A DNA stretch of 64,000 nt from JAJFKX01 sp965230265 (GCA_965230265.1 OZ245999.1:2170001-2234000), one strand, 5' to 3'; shown: positions 45,833 to 54,804, numbered from the stretch's first letter. Notes: generated from the sequence alone by a model not told the origin. Numbers and translations: made by a program.

Positions 45833-46669
45833 ATGAATAACAGCAATCACACGGCACTAGAATCATCCGAAATCGTTAATCGTCGCCAGCCTCTGCGGCA
45901 ATTGGATATTCCACCTGCCACCAAACATGAAGCCGAGCGGCGCGACATGGCCAATGCCGGGTTGGTTTCCCGTTTTGGCATGGCACTATTGCATTTTGCT
46001 GAACGACAGATATCCAAAAGCTCCAGCGTTGGAGATAAACCGGTATTTGATCGCAATGATTTTGCCTGGGTGAAAGGTGTTGAACAGCAGGCTGAACTGA
46101 TCCGCGACGAGTTAAGCAGCGTACTACAACGCCATGATGAGTTACCCAATTTCCAGGATGTAACCCCTGGTGTGGACGCTATTAATACCGATGATAGCTG
46201 GAAAACATGGTTTTTCTTTGGCTATGGTATTCGCTGCGAAGAAAACTGTAATCAGTGCCCGCAGACTACTCGCATATTGGAAAGCATCCCCGGCATGAAA
46301 ACGGCTTTCTTTTCAATTTTGTCACCTAACAAGAAAATCCCTGCACACTACGGTCCATTCAATGGTGTACTGCGCTACCACCTGGCTTTACAGGTTCCGG
46401 AGCAGGCAGAAAAATGTCGTATCCGGGTTCACGACGAGGTTCACCACTGGCAGGACGGTGAGAGCCTGATTTTTGATGACACCTATAGTCACGAGGTCTG
46501 GAACGAAACCGATGAACAAAGAGTCGTTTTGTTTGTGGATTTTGTCCGGCCCTGTCGATTCCCAGGCAGTGTTTTCAACTGGATGGTATTGACTGTGGCC
46601 TCCTGGTTACCGGCTTTGCGCAAAGCGCGTAAAAATCATGATCAATGGGAAAAAACCTTTTTCCATTAG
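45833..46669 (+). CDS. Aspartyl/asparaginyl beta-hydroxylase family protein
   Basis: A 2-oxoglutarate/Fe(II) dioxygenase. Relatives hydroxylate aspartyl side chains or, in LpxO, lipid A acyl chains. It has 278 residues. The first Fe ligand His lies in PAHYGPFNGVLRYHLAL, the second in DDTYSHEVWN, and the 2OG-binding Arg near QRVVLFVDFVRP. A hydrophobic stretch near the C-terminus (FNWMVLTVASWLPAL) suggests membrane contact, favouring an LpxO-like role. It begins 74 bases after the sulfotransferase gene. ATG 45833 is used instead of an upstream TTG. Confidence 0.85.
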   Translation: MNNSNHTALESSEIVNRRQPLRQLDIPPATKHEAERRDMANAGLVSRFGMALLHFAERQISKSSSVGDKPVFDRNDFAWVKGVEQQAELIRDELSSVLQRHDELPNFQDVTPGVDAINTDDSWKTWFFFGYGIRCEENCNQCPQTTRILESIPGMKTAFFSILSPNKKIPAHYGPFNGVLRYHLALQVPEQAEKCRIRVHDEVHHWQDGESLIFDDTYSHEVWNETDEQRVVLFVDFVRPCRFPGSVFNWMVLTVASWLPALRKARKNHDQWEKTFFH

Positions 46670-46691
46670 TTGACCCCAAGAACCTATCACC

Positions 46692-47030
46692 GTGTTACAT
46701 CGAACCGGCCATATAGTATACAAAACCGCTCGCCGTATTGTTATTGCGGTGGTCGGTGGCAGTGTGCTGCTGCTCGGTTGCATTATGTTACTTACTCCAG
46801 GACCTGGAGTATTGGGAATTGCCGCCGGGCTGGGGATTTTAGGGCTGGAATTCGCCTGGGCCAAACGCTGGCTGGCTGAAGTCAAACGCCGCTCCAGTCA
46901 GGCCATCCACGATATCAACGGCGACCAAAGTCGGCTGGGGCGCAATTGGCGGCGATTTAAAAAGTTTAATACGCGATTATGGCGACGTTGTCGTGGTTTA
47001 TTCAAACGCTCCCACAATAACCCAGAATGA
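46692..47030 (+). CDS. PGPGW family membrane protein
   Basis: A 112-residue inner-membrane protein. Two hydrophobic segments around residues 17-35 and 38-60 surround the signature LLTPGPGVLGIAAGLGILGLEF, and the C-terminal third is strongly basic. The family resembles the YtxH/transmembrane PGPGW proteins; function unknown. It starts at GTG, 22 bases after the hydroxylase gene, so they may share a message. Confidence 0.8.
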   Translation: MLHRTGHIVYKTARRIVIAVVGGSVLLLGCIMLLTPGPGVLGIAAGLGILGLEFAWAKRWLAEVKRRSSQAIHDINGDQSRLGRNWRRFKKFNTRLWRRCRGLFKRSHNNPE

Positions 47031-47104
47031 CACCCCCCAGTAACCAAAAGTAGCCGTTACCTGGACAGTTACTAACCATAAAAAATATACGCTACACTTT
47101 CGCT

Positions 47105-47758
47105 ATGGAAAAGCCACTTAAACCCATTCACGTTCGTATCATCGGTGCCCTGATCGAAAAACAATACACTACCCCCGACCAGTACCCAATGACCCTCAAC
47201 AGCTTGAAAAATGCCTGTAACCAAAAAACCAACCGTTCGCCAGTGGTTAATTATCACGAAGGCGAAATGGGCATGGCATTGAATGAACTGGAAAGCATGA
47301 ACCTGGTTGCTAAAGCCTGGTCTGCCCGCTCTGCCAAGTTTGAGCAGCGCTTCCAGAAAATGCTGGATCTACATATGAGTGGTGTGGCCGTTATGTGTAC
47401 ATTGATGTTGCGTGGACCTCAAACCGCTGGAGAAATCCGCTCACATACGCACCGTATACATATTTTTGATGATATTGATGACGCTGAATATGTGCTGCGA
47501 AGATTAAGCGAACGTGAACCGGCTCTGGTGACACAGTTAGCTCGGCAACCGGGACAAAAAGAACAGCGTTTTGCTCACCTGCTTTGTGGTGAACCGGATA
47601 TTGAAACAGTCAGCATTCAAGCAGACACCAGCCAGCCGCAATCGCCATTGGAACAACGCGTCAATGATCTGGAGCAACAGCTGCAAATACTGCAGCAACG
47701 GTTGCAAAAACTCGAGAATGATTCGTTTGAAGTGACACAAAAAAGACCCGGCCAATGA
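47105..47758 (+). CDS. yceH: YceH family (DUF480) protein
   Basis: A 217-residue cytoplasmic protein with two winged-helix domains, widely conserved in Proteobacteria, role undefined. Blocks are VRIIGALIEKQYTTPDQYPMTLNSL, NRSPVVNYHEGEM and LRGPQTAGEIRSHTHRI. The C-terminus ends in a Gln/Leu coiled coil (LEQQLQILQQRLQKLE). A hairpin for the opposite strand overlaps its stop codon. Confidence 0.95.
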   Translation: MEKPLKPIHVRIIGALIEKQYTTPDQYPMTLNSLKNACNQKTNRSPVVNYHEGEMGMALNELESMNLVAKAWSARSAKFEQRFQKMLDLHMSGVAVMCTLMLRGPQTAGEIRSHTHRIHIFDDIDDAEYVLRRLSEREPALVTQLARQPGQKEQRFAHLLCGEPDIETVSIQADTSQPQSPLEQRVNDLEQQLQILQQRLQKLENDSFEVTQKRPGQ

Positions 47759-47765
47759 CCGGGTC
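47745..47765 (-). terminator. Intrinsic terminator for the glycine-zipper lipoprotein gene
   Basis: Stem GACCCGG / CCGGGTC with a 7-base loop; on the minus strand it is followed by TTTTTTG. It lies about 130 bases after the lipoprotein stop and overlaps the 3' end of convergent yceH, whose TGA sits in the loop. Confidence 0.75.
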
Positions 47766-47895
47766 GAGATAGTTGAATCGACCAGCTTATTAACTGGTTT
47801 CTACTGATTCAAAAATCATTGCAGTTAGCTTATCACAGTCGATCTAAAGTTTAAGTAATGATAATCATGCTTATCTCGACATGCAGTAAACCGAA

Positions 47896-48360
47896 TCAGT
47901 TAACCATTGACCAGCTGCCGTCATTTCGGCGACAGGCAGTACCCGTCACCGGGTTGCCATACTCATCACTGGTCAATACAAAATCCCGACAAGGCTGGCC
48001 GCGGCGGCCGTTGTAGGCTTCACGTGGAGTAACCGCGTACTCGTAGCCAGTATCTGGATTGGTCCACCGGCTGGTACGACCTGTGGGTGAATGTTCCAAT
48101 GAGTCATAAACATGCCGGCGATCACGCCTGTCCAGGCTGCGGCCTATTTCTGAACCAATAATTACGCCCAGCAAGCCACCGATAATGGCGCCTTCGGCAC
48201 CTCCACCATCAATGGCGGTACCAATACCCGCACCAATGGCGCCACCAGCTACCGCGCCTGTACCTCGATGAGTCGCGCATCCGGAAACCAGCAGCGTGAG
48301 TATTGCTGCAAATAAAACAATGGATAACTTTGAGTGTTTGTTTGGTGGATTAAGGGTCAT
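47896..48360 (-). CDS. Glycine-zipper outer-membrane lipoprotein
   Basis: A 154-residue lipoprotein: signal peptide with lipobox LLVSGC, then a glycine zipper (residues about 34-75: GTGAVAGGAIGAGIGTAIDGG, IIGGLLGVIIGSEIG) that likely inserts in or packs against the outer membrane. A C-terminal surface-antigen-like region has YGNPVTGTACR and a closing SWSMV. The family resembles SlyB/17-kDa antigen proteins. ATG 48360 has GGAG upstream. Confidence 0.9.
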   Translation of the reverse strand: MTLNPPNKHSKLSIVLFAAILTLLVSGCATHRGTGAVAGGAIGAGIGTAIDGGGAEGAIIGGLLGVIIGSEIGRSLDRRDRRHVYDSLEHSPTGRTSRWTNPDTGYEYAVTPREAYNGRRGQPCRDFVLTSDEYGNPVTGTACRRNDGSWSMVN

Positions 48361-48552
48361 CACTTACTCCGATTTGAGTTAATAACTTAATGCGGATTTT
48401 AGCTGCCCTGTGTGTAAGCCGGATCAACGTCCAGCCGCAGCGCCGGAAACCAACGCCACATAAATGCTAGAAAGCTCATACTCAGTATGAGCTGACATTT
48501 TTACCAAGGCATGCTGCCAGTATAAACAGCGCTACCTTAATCGGTGCTTAAC

Positions 48553-48762
48553 CTATAGAACGGTTACGTTCTCAGCCTGAGGACCTTTCTGACCCTGGGT
48601 CACTTCCAGGCTTACATTCTGGCCTTCATACAAGGTTTTACGGCCGGTGCCGTTAATACCACTGTGATGAACGAAAACGTCCTTGCTGCCTTCAACTTCG
48701 ATAAAGCCAAAGCCTTTTTCTTCGTTAAACCACTTAACGGTACCTGTTACTTCATTTGACAT
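48553..48762 (-). CDS. Cold-shock protein (CspA family)
   Basis: A 69-residue single CSD domain that binds single-stranded RNA/DNA and melts mRNA structure. RNP1 (KGFGFIEV) and RNP2 (DVFVHHSGI) are intact. A long non-coding leader (48763-49192, no other gene seen) with three hairpins lies upstream, as in cold-inducible csp genes. Confidence 0.96.
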   Translation of the reverse strand: MSNEVTGTVKWFNEEKGFGFIEVEGSKDVFVHHSGINGTGRKTLYEGQNVSLEVTQGQKGPQAENVTVL

Positions 48763-48791
48763 AGTCTTTCTTCTCTTCTTTCCTAATGATT

Positions 48792-48866
48792 GTCAGGCAA
48801 AGCCTGACGGGTAATATGCCAGCCAACAACGGCTGACGGTAAAACTGTGTGCCTGGCTATCCAGGC
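48792..48866 (-). promoter_or_regulatory. Structured 5' leader of the cold-shock gene
   Basis: Three perfect stems in series: GTCAGGC/GCCTGAC (48792-48808, loop AAA), CAGCC/GGCTG (48820-48835, 6-base loop) and GCCTGG/CCAGGC (48851-48866, loop CTAT). All lie in the transcribed leader upstream of the csp start, the usual place for the cold-shock thermosensor. The cold-box sequence itself was not recognised. Confidence 0.6.
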
Positions 48867-49192
48867 GGTACGCAATGCCTTTTCATCTTTTCAGTCAGGG
48901 GGTAGGTATTCACCGTATGGCGCACGGCCAATCAGCGGCAAAGCCGAGAGATGAAATGACATGAGGTGTAAGGTCTTGCTGTTGTTTTTGATCTGCTTAT
49001 TGGCTTACAGATACGGAGGTCTGCTGACTCGGCCTTAACAGTTAGTTATATGTGTGCGTACTCGTGTATTGGTTAAAAAGCGCAGCTTAACAGTGCGTCT
49101 ATGTCGTATTGTAGCAAATAAAACCGTGTAAGTACGGTTTATCGGAAACTCACTGTCAGTAAGGCTGTTGGTTCGGTTAATACTGACAAGCC

Positions 49193-49609
49193 TTAGCTTG
49201 ATTCAATCTGTACCGGAACCCACACCTGTTTGCGCCGCTGTACTCGACCACTGATGTTCTCACCGTCAAAACTAATGGCCTGTTCAGGGATTTCCTGCAT
49301 CCCTGTCAAGCGCAAATTCAATGTTGCCCAACTGCCGTCCTCATCCGTTAATACCGCTCCTGCATAAGCACCACATTGGCGACAGATAAGAAACTCCGCG
49401 GTTTTTAAAGCAAACAAATAACGGTTGAGCAATTGCTCATCACCAATCTTGATGACTGCCTGCCCCGCTGGATCAGACCAGTTTTTTGCGGCATGAATCC
49501 GACAAAAGCTGCAATCACAGGCCCGGGCAATAATCTTCTCCATCGGTAGCTCTGTATTGAGCTGAAAACTGATATTGCCGCAATGGCACTGGCCGTTAAG
49601 CGTGGTCAT
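49193..49609 (-). CDS. GFA family zinc-binding protein
   Basis: A 138-residue protein of the glutathione-dependent formaldehyde-activating / CENP-V type. Zinc-binding cysteines are seen in GQCHCGNI, CDCSFC and CRQCG. Some members condense glutathione with formaldehyde, but the catalytic role of most is unproved. ATG 49609 is supported by GGAG six bases upstream; two earlier ATGs are not. It is 430 bases upstream of the csp gene, same strand. Confidence 0.9.
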   Translation of the reverse strand: MTTLNGQCHCGNISFQLNTELPMEKIIARACDCSFCRIHAAKNWSDPAGQAVIKIGDEQLLNRYLFALKTAEFLICRQCGAYAGAVLTDEDGSWATLNLRLTGMQEIPEQAISFDGENISGRVQRRKQVWVPVQIESS

Positions 49610-49739
49610 GGTTGACTCCATATGCACAAAACATACCCAGATTACGCAAACTGTCGGGGTTATTCCAGATAAATTGAGACAATGCGCCCCCTTAAAAACC
49701 CAATATAAACTCGGTTCATATACCCGGTTTTGTTGCTCA

Positions 49740-50093
49740 TTATTTTTTTATCCAACCGATACTCACCACATAACGGCTACCCTGCGTCACTTCTGATACC
49801 CCGTGTTCGCTGATATCAGAGCGGAACAGCTTGACACGTTTAGACTCGTAAATTGGATGACTGCAATAAAACTCACCCCCGGATCTGGCCGCTTTGATAA
49901 CGAGGTTCAACCGATAGTGTTTGCCTGACTGAACCTGATCGGTGTGTGGTGGAATACCTTGGCCTCGCAAAAACCGCAATAGATAAATATCAAACGGCAA
50001 TGGCCAATAGGCGCGAGCCAATAACATCTTGTCATAGCCTGTATTTTGCCGGCCTTTTCGCCAGCGAAACAACTTTGAAAACAAACCAGCCAT
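49740..50093 (-). CDS. 2-oxoglutarate/Fe(II) oxygenase-like protein
   Basis: A 117-residue small double-stranded beta-helix protein. HTD (in PPHTDQVQ) gives the His-x-Asp pair, SEHGVSEV the distal His and the Arg in SRYVVSIGW the 2OG contact. Length is short for the family and the function unknown. The N-terminus is basic. It is between htpG and the GFA gene on the same strand. Confidence 0.75.
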   Translation of the reverse strand: MAGLFSKLFRWRKGRQNTGYDKMLLARAYWPLPFDIYLLRFLRGQGIPPHTDQVQSGKHYRLNLVIKAARSGGEFYCSHPIYESKRVKLFRSDISEHGVSEVTQGSRYVVSIGWIKK

Positions 50094-50131
50094 AGCGACA
50101 GTTTTTTTAAAGCGCTGCGATACCTCTACAG

Positions 50132-50161
50132 TTCCGGTTCCCGGCGTTGCGGGAACCGGAA
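50132..50161 (-). terminator. Long hairpin between htpG and the oxygenase-like gene
   Basis: A perfect 12-bp stem (TTCCGGTTCCCG / CGGGAACCGGAA) with a 6-base loop, 40 bases after the htpG stop. No T-run follows, so it may stabilise the htpG message or stop transcription with Rho. Confidence 0.55.
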
Positions 50162-50200
50162 TCTATCATTGGGTTTTAAAAATCTGCAAGTTACAAAAAA

Positions 50201-52144
50201 CTATGCAATCAAACGATTAACCCGCTGCACAAAACCAGCCGGGTCTTCCAACTGCCCACCGCCGCTTAATACTGCCTGTTCAAACAGCAGCTGCCCTAAA
50301 TCTTCAAAGCGGGCATCATCGGTATCAGCCATTCGTTTAACCAGGTCATGATCAAGGTTGACTTCCAAATGCGGCAATGTTGATGGAATATCCTGGCCTG
50401 CTTGTTTTAGCATCGCCTGCATGTGCATAGCCATGGCATTTTCATCCAGTACCAGACAGGCTGCTGAATCCGTCAGGCGATTGGTGGATCGTACTTCCTG
50501 GACTTTGTCTTTCAATAAGCCCTGAAGCCGTTCAACCAGTTTGCTGTCATCTTCTGACAGTTCTGGTTTTTCATCTTTGTTTAACTCACCTTTGGCGATA
50601 GATTTGAATGATTTGCCATCGTATTCATGCCAATAACCCATCACCCATTCATCAATGCGATCACCCATCAACAATACTTCAATACCCTGCTTACGGAACC
50701 ACTCCAGGTGCGGACTGTTGGCAGCGGCCTTGGGGTTATCAGCAGTGATATACCAGATGGTGTCCTGGTCTTCTGGCATGCGTTCTACATAGTCCTGCAG
50801 CGAGGTCAGTTCATCACCGTCGGTTTTGGTGGACGGAAACCGCAATAAGTTGGCAACGGCTTCACGGTTATTGAAATCTTCAACAATGCCTTCCTTCAAT
50901 ACTGAGCCAAACTGTTTCCAGAAGGTCAGGTATTTTTCCTTATCATCACCGATCTTTTTCAACATAGCCAGGCTACGCTTAACCACGGCGCTTTTAATCT
51001 TATCCAACAGGTCATTTTCCTGCAGAATTTCACGGGAGACATTCAGCGGTAGATCCGATGAATCAACCACACCACGGATAAAACGCAAATAACGCGGCAC
51101 CAGTTGCTCAGCAGCATCCATAATAAACACCCGGCGAACATACAGTTTCAAGCCATTGGGCTCATCGCGGTTAAATGCCATATCAAAAGGTGCTTGCTCT
51201 GGCACATACAATAAGCTGGTGTAGCTTTGACTGCCCTCAACCTTATTGTGGCTCCAGCTCAGTGCCGGCTTGGCGTCATTGGCCAGGCTTTGATAAAAGC
51301 TTTGGTAATCCTCATGGCTCAACTCCTGCTTGGGTTTGGTCCACATAGCAGTGGTGTCGTTGATGGTTTGCCATTCTGGTGTTGGTTCGGCATCGCTGTC
51401 TTCTGCCTTGGGTGGTGTATGCAGCATTTGTACCGGGAAACTGATGTGCCCTGAATAGCGCTGGATAATCGAACGCACTTTGTAGTCCTGCGCAAATTCC
51501 TTGGCATCTTCTTTAAGCTTGATGATGATCGAAGTACCGCGCACTTCACGTTCAATGGTTTCCAGCGTATATTCACCACTGCCATCGGATACCCAGCGGG
51601 TTGCTTGATCTGCCGCCTGATCAGCGCGGCGGGTTTCCAGTGTGACTTGCTCAGCAACAATAAACGCTGAGTAAAAGCCCACGCCAAATTGGCCAATCAA
51701 TTGCGCCTGATCAGCATCTTTTTCCTGCAGGTTTTCCAGAAACTGACGAGTACCCGAACGAGCAATGGTGCCGATGTTTTCAATCACCTCATCGTGACTC
51801 ATACCAATACCATTATCAGAAATGGTAATGCTGTTTTCATCCTGGTTTACCGTTACCTGAATCCGCAGTTCGCTATCATCGGCCAACAGTGCGTCATTAG
51901 ACAATGCTTCAAAACGCAATTTGTCACAGGCGTCTGCTGCGTTAGAAATCAATTCGCGCAGAAAAATTTCCCGATTCGAGTACAGCGAGTGCACCATCAG
52001 TTGCAAAAGCTGTTTGACTTCTGCCTGAAAGCTATGTTGTTCGGTGTTAGCGGTAGGCTTACCCTTGGTTTGACTCTTGGCTTTGGCCTTACCTTTGTTT
52101 TGGGTTTTCTTTGTAGTCTTTGGTTTTGCTGTGCTATCAGTCAT
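50201..52144 (-). CDS. htpG: Molecular chaperone HtpG (bacterial Hsp90) with lysine-rich tail
   Basis: ATP-dependent dimeric chaperone. It has 647 residues. The body begins near residue 37 (HSFQAEVKQLLQLMVHSLYSN) and carries the GHKL ATP site (DNGIGM, GQFGVGFYSAF). Before it lies an extra N-terminal segment of about 35 residues with ten lysines, absent from E. coli HtpG. No in-frame ATG, GTG or TTG exists between the first codon and the domain, so this extension is real if the start is right. It is followed on the minus strand by a long hairpin. Confidence 0.95.
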   Translation of the reverse strand: MTDSTAKPKTTKKTQNKGKAKAKSQTKGKPTANTEQHSFQAEVKQLLQLMVHSLYSNREIFLRELISNAADACDKLRFEALSNDALLADDSELRIQVTVNQDENSITISDNGIGMSHDEVIENIGTIARSGTRQFLENLQEKDADQAQLIGQFGVGFYSAFIVAEQVTLETRRADQAADQATRWVSDGSGEYTLETIEREVRGTSIIIKLKEDAKEFAQDYKVRSIIQRYSGHISFPVQMLHTPPKAEDSDAEPTPEWQTINDTTAMWTKPKQELSHEDYQSFYQSLANDAKPALSWSHNKVEGSQSYTSLLYVPEQAPFDMAFNRDEPNGLKLYVRRVFIMDAAEQLVPRYLRFIRGVVDSSDLPLNVSREILQENDLLDKIKSAVVKRSLAMLKKIGDDKEKYLTFWKQFGSVLKEGIVEDFNNREAVANLLRFPSTKTDGDELTSLQDYVERMPEDQDTIWYITADNPKAAANSPHLEWFRKQGIEVLLMGDRIDEWVMGYWHEYDGKSFKSIAKGELNKDEKPELSEDDSKLVERLQGLLKDKVQEVRSTNRLTDSAACLVLDENAMAMHMQAMLKQAGQDIPSTLPHLEVNLDHDLVKRMADTDDARFEDLGQLLFEQAVLSGGGQLEDPAGFVQRVNRLIA

Positions 52145-52202
52145 GACAATAAAATTAATAAGGAACTGACCGATAAGTGGGTAGCTTTATGGTTTTTTCA
52201 AG

Positions 52203-52670
52203 TTATTCAGCCTTGTTCTGAGCGGGTTTTTTGCGGATATAAATGGTTTTCTTAACTTCTGCCACCAGTTGCTGATCTGCATTGAGCAATTGCACACTGT
52301 GCTGTGGTAAATATTTAGCGCCATCGGCGGTTAGCTCGCGGGCTTTTTCGATGTCTTGTTCGGAAAGCTGGAAGTGAGCGCGAATCGTGCCTTTTCCCGG
52401 GCGAACAAAATCGATGCTGGAGCTTAAATCCCAAACCCGGTATCCAGGGCCCAATATATGCATGTACATCAGCATATAAAATGGGTCGGTCACAGAGAAT
52501 AAACTGCCACCGAAGTGCGTACCTACCGCATTGCGGTTATACCAGTGGAGTTTTAGTTGAACTTTGACTTCCCGCCAGTCTGGCGCGATATAGTCTACCC
52601 GAATGCCGGCGCCGCGAAACGGCGCCCACAAATTCATCAGGTGACGAAACAACCCCGGGCGTATGCGCAT
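52203..52670 (-). CDS. DUF4442 hotdog-fold protein
   Basis: A 155-residue protein with the hotdog fold of thioesterase relatives. HFGGSLFSVTDPFYM is the typical central-helix region and RNAVGTHFG precedes it. A basic C-terminus follows. Substrate unknown. It is upstream of htpG on the same strand, 58 bases away. Confidence 0.85.
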   Translation of the reverse strand: MRIRPGLFRHLMNLWAPFRGAGIRVDYIAPDWREVKVQLKLHWYNRNAVGTHFGGSLFSVTDPFYMLMYMHILGPGYRVWDLSSSIDFVRPGKGTIRAHFQLSEQDIEKARELTADGAKYLPQHSVQLLNADQQLVAEVKKTIYIRKKPAQNKAE

Positions 52671-52734
52671 CTAACTGACAAGACCACAAAGTAAGTGGGT
52701 TTGCAGTGAATGGCCCGGCAAAGCGGTCGCCCGT

Positions 52735-53085
52735 TTATTTGGTCGCCAGCTTCTCGCGGATACGGGCTGATTTGCCGGTACGCTCACGCAGGTAATACAG
52801 TTTTGCGCGACGAACTCGACCACGACGCTTAACTTTGACGGAGTCGATCAATGGGCTGTGACTCTGGAATACACGCTCCACGCCTGTGCCATGTGACATT
52901 TTGCGCACAGTAAATGCGCTGTGCAGTCCACGGTTACGTTTGGCAATGACCACACCTTCAAATGCCTGAATACGCTCGCGCTCACCTTCACGGATACGTA
53001 CATTAACGACAATGGTGTCGCCAGGAGCAAAATCGGGCAGTTCGCGTAACTGTTCCTGCTCTAATTGATTGATAATGTTGCTCAT
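52735..53085 (-). CDS. rplS: Ribosomal protein L19
   Basis: Large-subunit protein at the 30S-50S interface. It has 116 residues starting at ATG 53085, chosen because GGAG lies seven bases upstream while ATG 53091 would be too close. NRGLHSAFTVRKMSHGTGVERVFQ-type core and KLYYLRERTGKSARI are near identical to other L19. It is last in rpsP-rimM-trmD-rplS. Confidence 0.98.
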   Translation of the reverse strand: MSNIINQLEQEQLRELPDFAPGDTIVVNVRIREGERERIQAFEGVVIAKRNRGLHSAFTVRKMSHGTGVERVFQSHSPLIDSVKVKRRGRVRRAKLYYLRERTGKSARIREKLATK

Positions 53086-53130
53086 CTTCATTCTCCAGAC
53101 CCGGGGTTCTGCCGGGTAAAATCCAATTCT

Positions 53131-53892
53131 TTATTGCTGTTTCGTCTCAGCCAGTGCCGCTGCCAGCAAATGTTGATCTTTTTTACTCAATCTGGCGCCA
53201 GTCAGCAACTCCGGCCGTGCCTTCCAGGTGGCCAGCAGCGCCTGCTGTCGTCGCCAATCGGCAATGGCGGCATGGTTACCGGATAACAATGTTTCCGGTA
53301 CTGCCTGCCCCCGCCAGTGTTCCGGTCGGGTATAGTGCGGGCAATCCAATAAGCCATAACCTGTTGTTTCGCTTTGACTGAACGAATCCTGTTCAGCCGA
53401 TTGCTGGTGCCCCAGTACACCGGGTTGCAACCGCAATACCGCATCGATCAGGATACCGGCAGCCAGTTCACCACCGCTGATCACATAGTCGCCCAGCGAC
53501 CATTGCTCATCCACGCAGCTATCCAGCAAACGCTGGTCAATACCTTCGTAGCGACCACACAGCAATATCAAACGTTGTCGCTGAGCCAATTGCTGTATGG
53601 CTGCCTGGTTCAACACCTGCCCTTGCGGGCTCATCGCGCTGACACAGGCCTGCGCATCAGCTTGCTGTTTCACAGCATCCACGGTCTGCGCCAGTGGTTC
53701 AGCCATCATCACCATGCCTGGCCCACCACCATAAGGTCGATCATCGACCTGATTATGTTTGTCCTCAGTGAAATCCCTTGGATTCCAGGTGACTAACTCA
53801 ACCTTGCCATCACTGATAGCCCGTCCGGTAACCCCCAGTGATGCCAGTTGTTGTACCCATTCGGGAAACAAAGTGATGACATCAATGCGCAT
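53131..53892 (-). CDS. trmD: tRNA (guanine-N1)-methyltransferase TrmD
   Basis: Methylates G37 of tRNAs with SAM, preventing +1 frameshifts. It has 253 residues. The trefoil-knot SAM site is LLCGRYEGIDQRLLD and SLGDYVISGGELAAG. The first 160 residues form the knot domain and the C-terminal helical domain carries LPxxLLSGNHAAI-type tRNA contacts. It is 16 bases after rimM. Confidence 0.98.
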   Translation of the reverse strand: MRIDVITLFPEWVQQLASLGVTGRAISDGKVELVTWNPRDFTEDKHNQVDDRPYGGGPGMVMMAEPLAQTVDAVKQQADAQACVSAMSPQGQVLNQAAIQQLAQRQRLILLCGRYEGIDQRLLDSCVDEQWSLGDYVISGGELAAGILIDAVLRLQPGVLGHQQSAEQDSFSQSETTGYGLLDCPHYTRPEHWRGQAVPETLLSGNHAAIADWRRQQALLATWKARPELLTGARLSKKDQHLLAAALAETKQQ

Positions 53893-53907
53893 GGCAACCT
53901 TCCATCG

Positions 53908-54411
53908 CTAAAAATCAGCGTCCCAGTCGACAGTAATTTTACCTGCTGCCTGGTTTACCTCGGTGACAGCCTGACCTTGCGTAAACGGCACCAGGCGCTG
54001 TCGATCTCCATTAATCACCAGCACATCATTGGCACCTGTTTCAAGCAGGTTACTGACTTTACCAAGATCTTCTCCGTCCAGATTGACGACCTGCATGCCA
54101 ATCAAATCTGTCCAGTAATATTCATTGTCTGGTAATTCCGGTAAGCGGTTTTTTTCGACCTCTACCTGGTAACCATTCAATTTTGCCGCTTCATCGCGGT
54201 CGGTTACACCTTCCAGATTAATTAAAAACTGACCGGTATGACTGCGGTATTCCAGCACTTTGCAAGTGCGTTGAACGGCAATGTCATCATTAACCAGCAA
54301 CCACGGCTGGTAAGTAAATATCTGCTCGGCAGGTTGCGTCCATGACTTCAACCTAACCCAGCCTTTAACACCATAAACACCTGCAATTTCACCGATAACT
54401 ATGGTTTCCAC
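53908..54411 (-). CDS. rimM: Ribosome maturation factor RimM
   Basis: Assists 16S rRNA processing and binds S19 in the 30S head. The frame is open from 54486, but family homology begins at IVIGEIAGVYGVKGW, so the in-frame GTG at 54411 is preferred (167 residues); an earlier GTG near 54480 has a possible AGGTGG site and cannot be excluded. A C-terminal PRC barrel includes YYWTDLIGMQVVNLDGEDLG. It follows rpsP in the usual operon. Confidence 0.9.
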   Translation of the reverse strand: METIVIGEIAGVYGVKGWVRLKSWTQPAEQIFTYQPWLLVNDDIAVQRTCKVLEYRSHTGQFLINLEGVTDRDEAAKLNGYQVEVEKNRLPELPDNEYYWTDLIGMQVVNLDGEDLGKVSNLLETGANDVLVINGDRQRLVPFTQGQAVTEVNQAAGKITVDWDADF

Positions 54412-54489
54412 GGCGATATTACCTAAATGGCGTGAATGAATATGATGCTGGTCTGCTGATGAGCCATCAGCAAACAGCACTACCACCTG

Positions 54490-54804
54490 TTAGGCAGCAG
54501 CAGCTTCCGCTTTTTTGTCTTCTTTAGCTTTGCTGTCAGCAGCTTTTGGTGCCTGTGCTGCAGCTTTGCGGCTATCTTTGATCAACTTTTGAACCCGGTC
54601 GCTGATTTGTGCGCCCTGGCCAACCCAGTGCTCTACTCGATCAAGATCCAGGCGCAAGCGCTCATCTTGACCACGCGAAACCGGGTTAAAAAAGCCCAGC
54701 CGCTCAATGTTGCGTCCATCACGTGCGTTACGACTATCAGTAACCACAATGTGATAGAACGGCTGTTTTTTGGCGCCACCACGGGCCAATCTTATCTTAA
54801 CCAT
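54490..54804 (-). CDS. rpsP: Ribosomal protein S16
   Basis: Small-subunit assembly protein. The S16 core (VKIRLARGGAKKQPFYHIVV, RDGRNIERLGFFNP) occupies the first 85 residues; after it comes a 20-residue Ala/Lys tail (DSKAKEDKKAEAAAA), longer than E. coli S16 but common in Pseudomonas relatives. Total 104 residues. First gene of rpsP-rimM-trmD-rplS. Confidence 0.98.
   Translation of the reverse strand: MVKIRLARGGAKKQPFYHIVVTDSRNARDGRNIERLGFFNPVSRGQDERLRLDLDRVEHWVGQGAQISDRVQKLIKDSRKAAAQAPKAADSKAKEDKKAEAAAA

Noticed and set aside
54412..54486. 25-codon N-terminal extension of rimM
   Set aside because: No family similarity; His-rich odd sequence. A start near 54480 stays possible.
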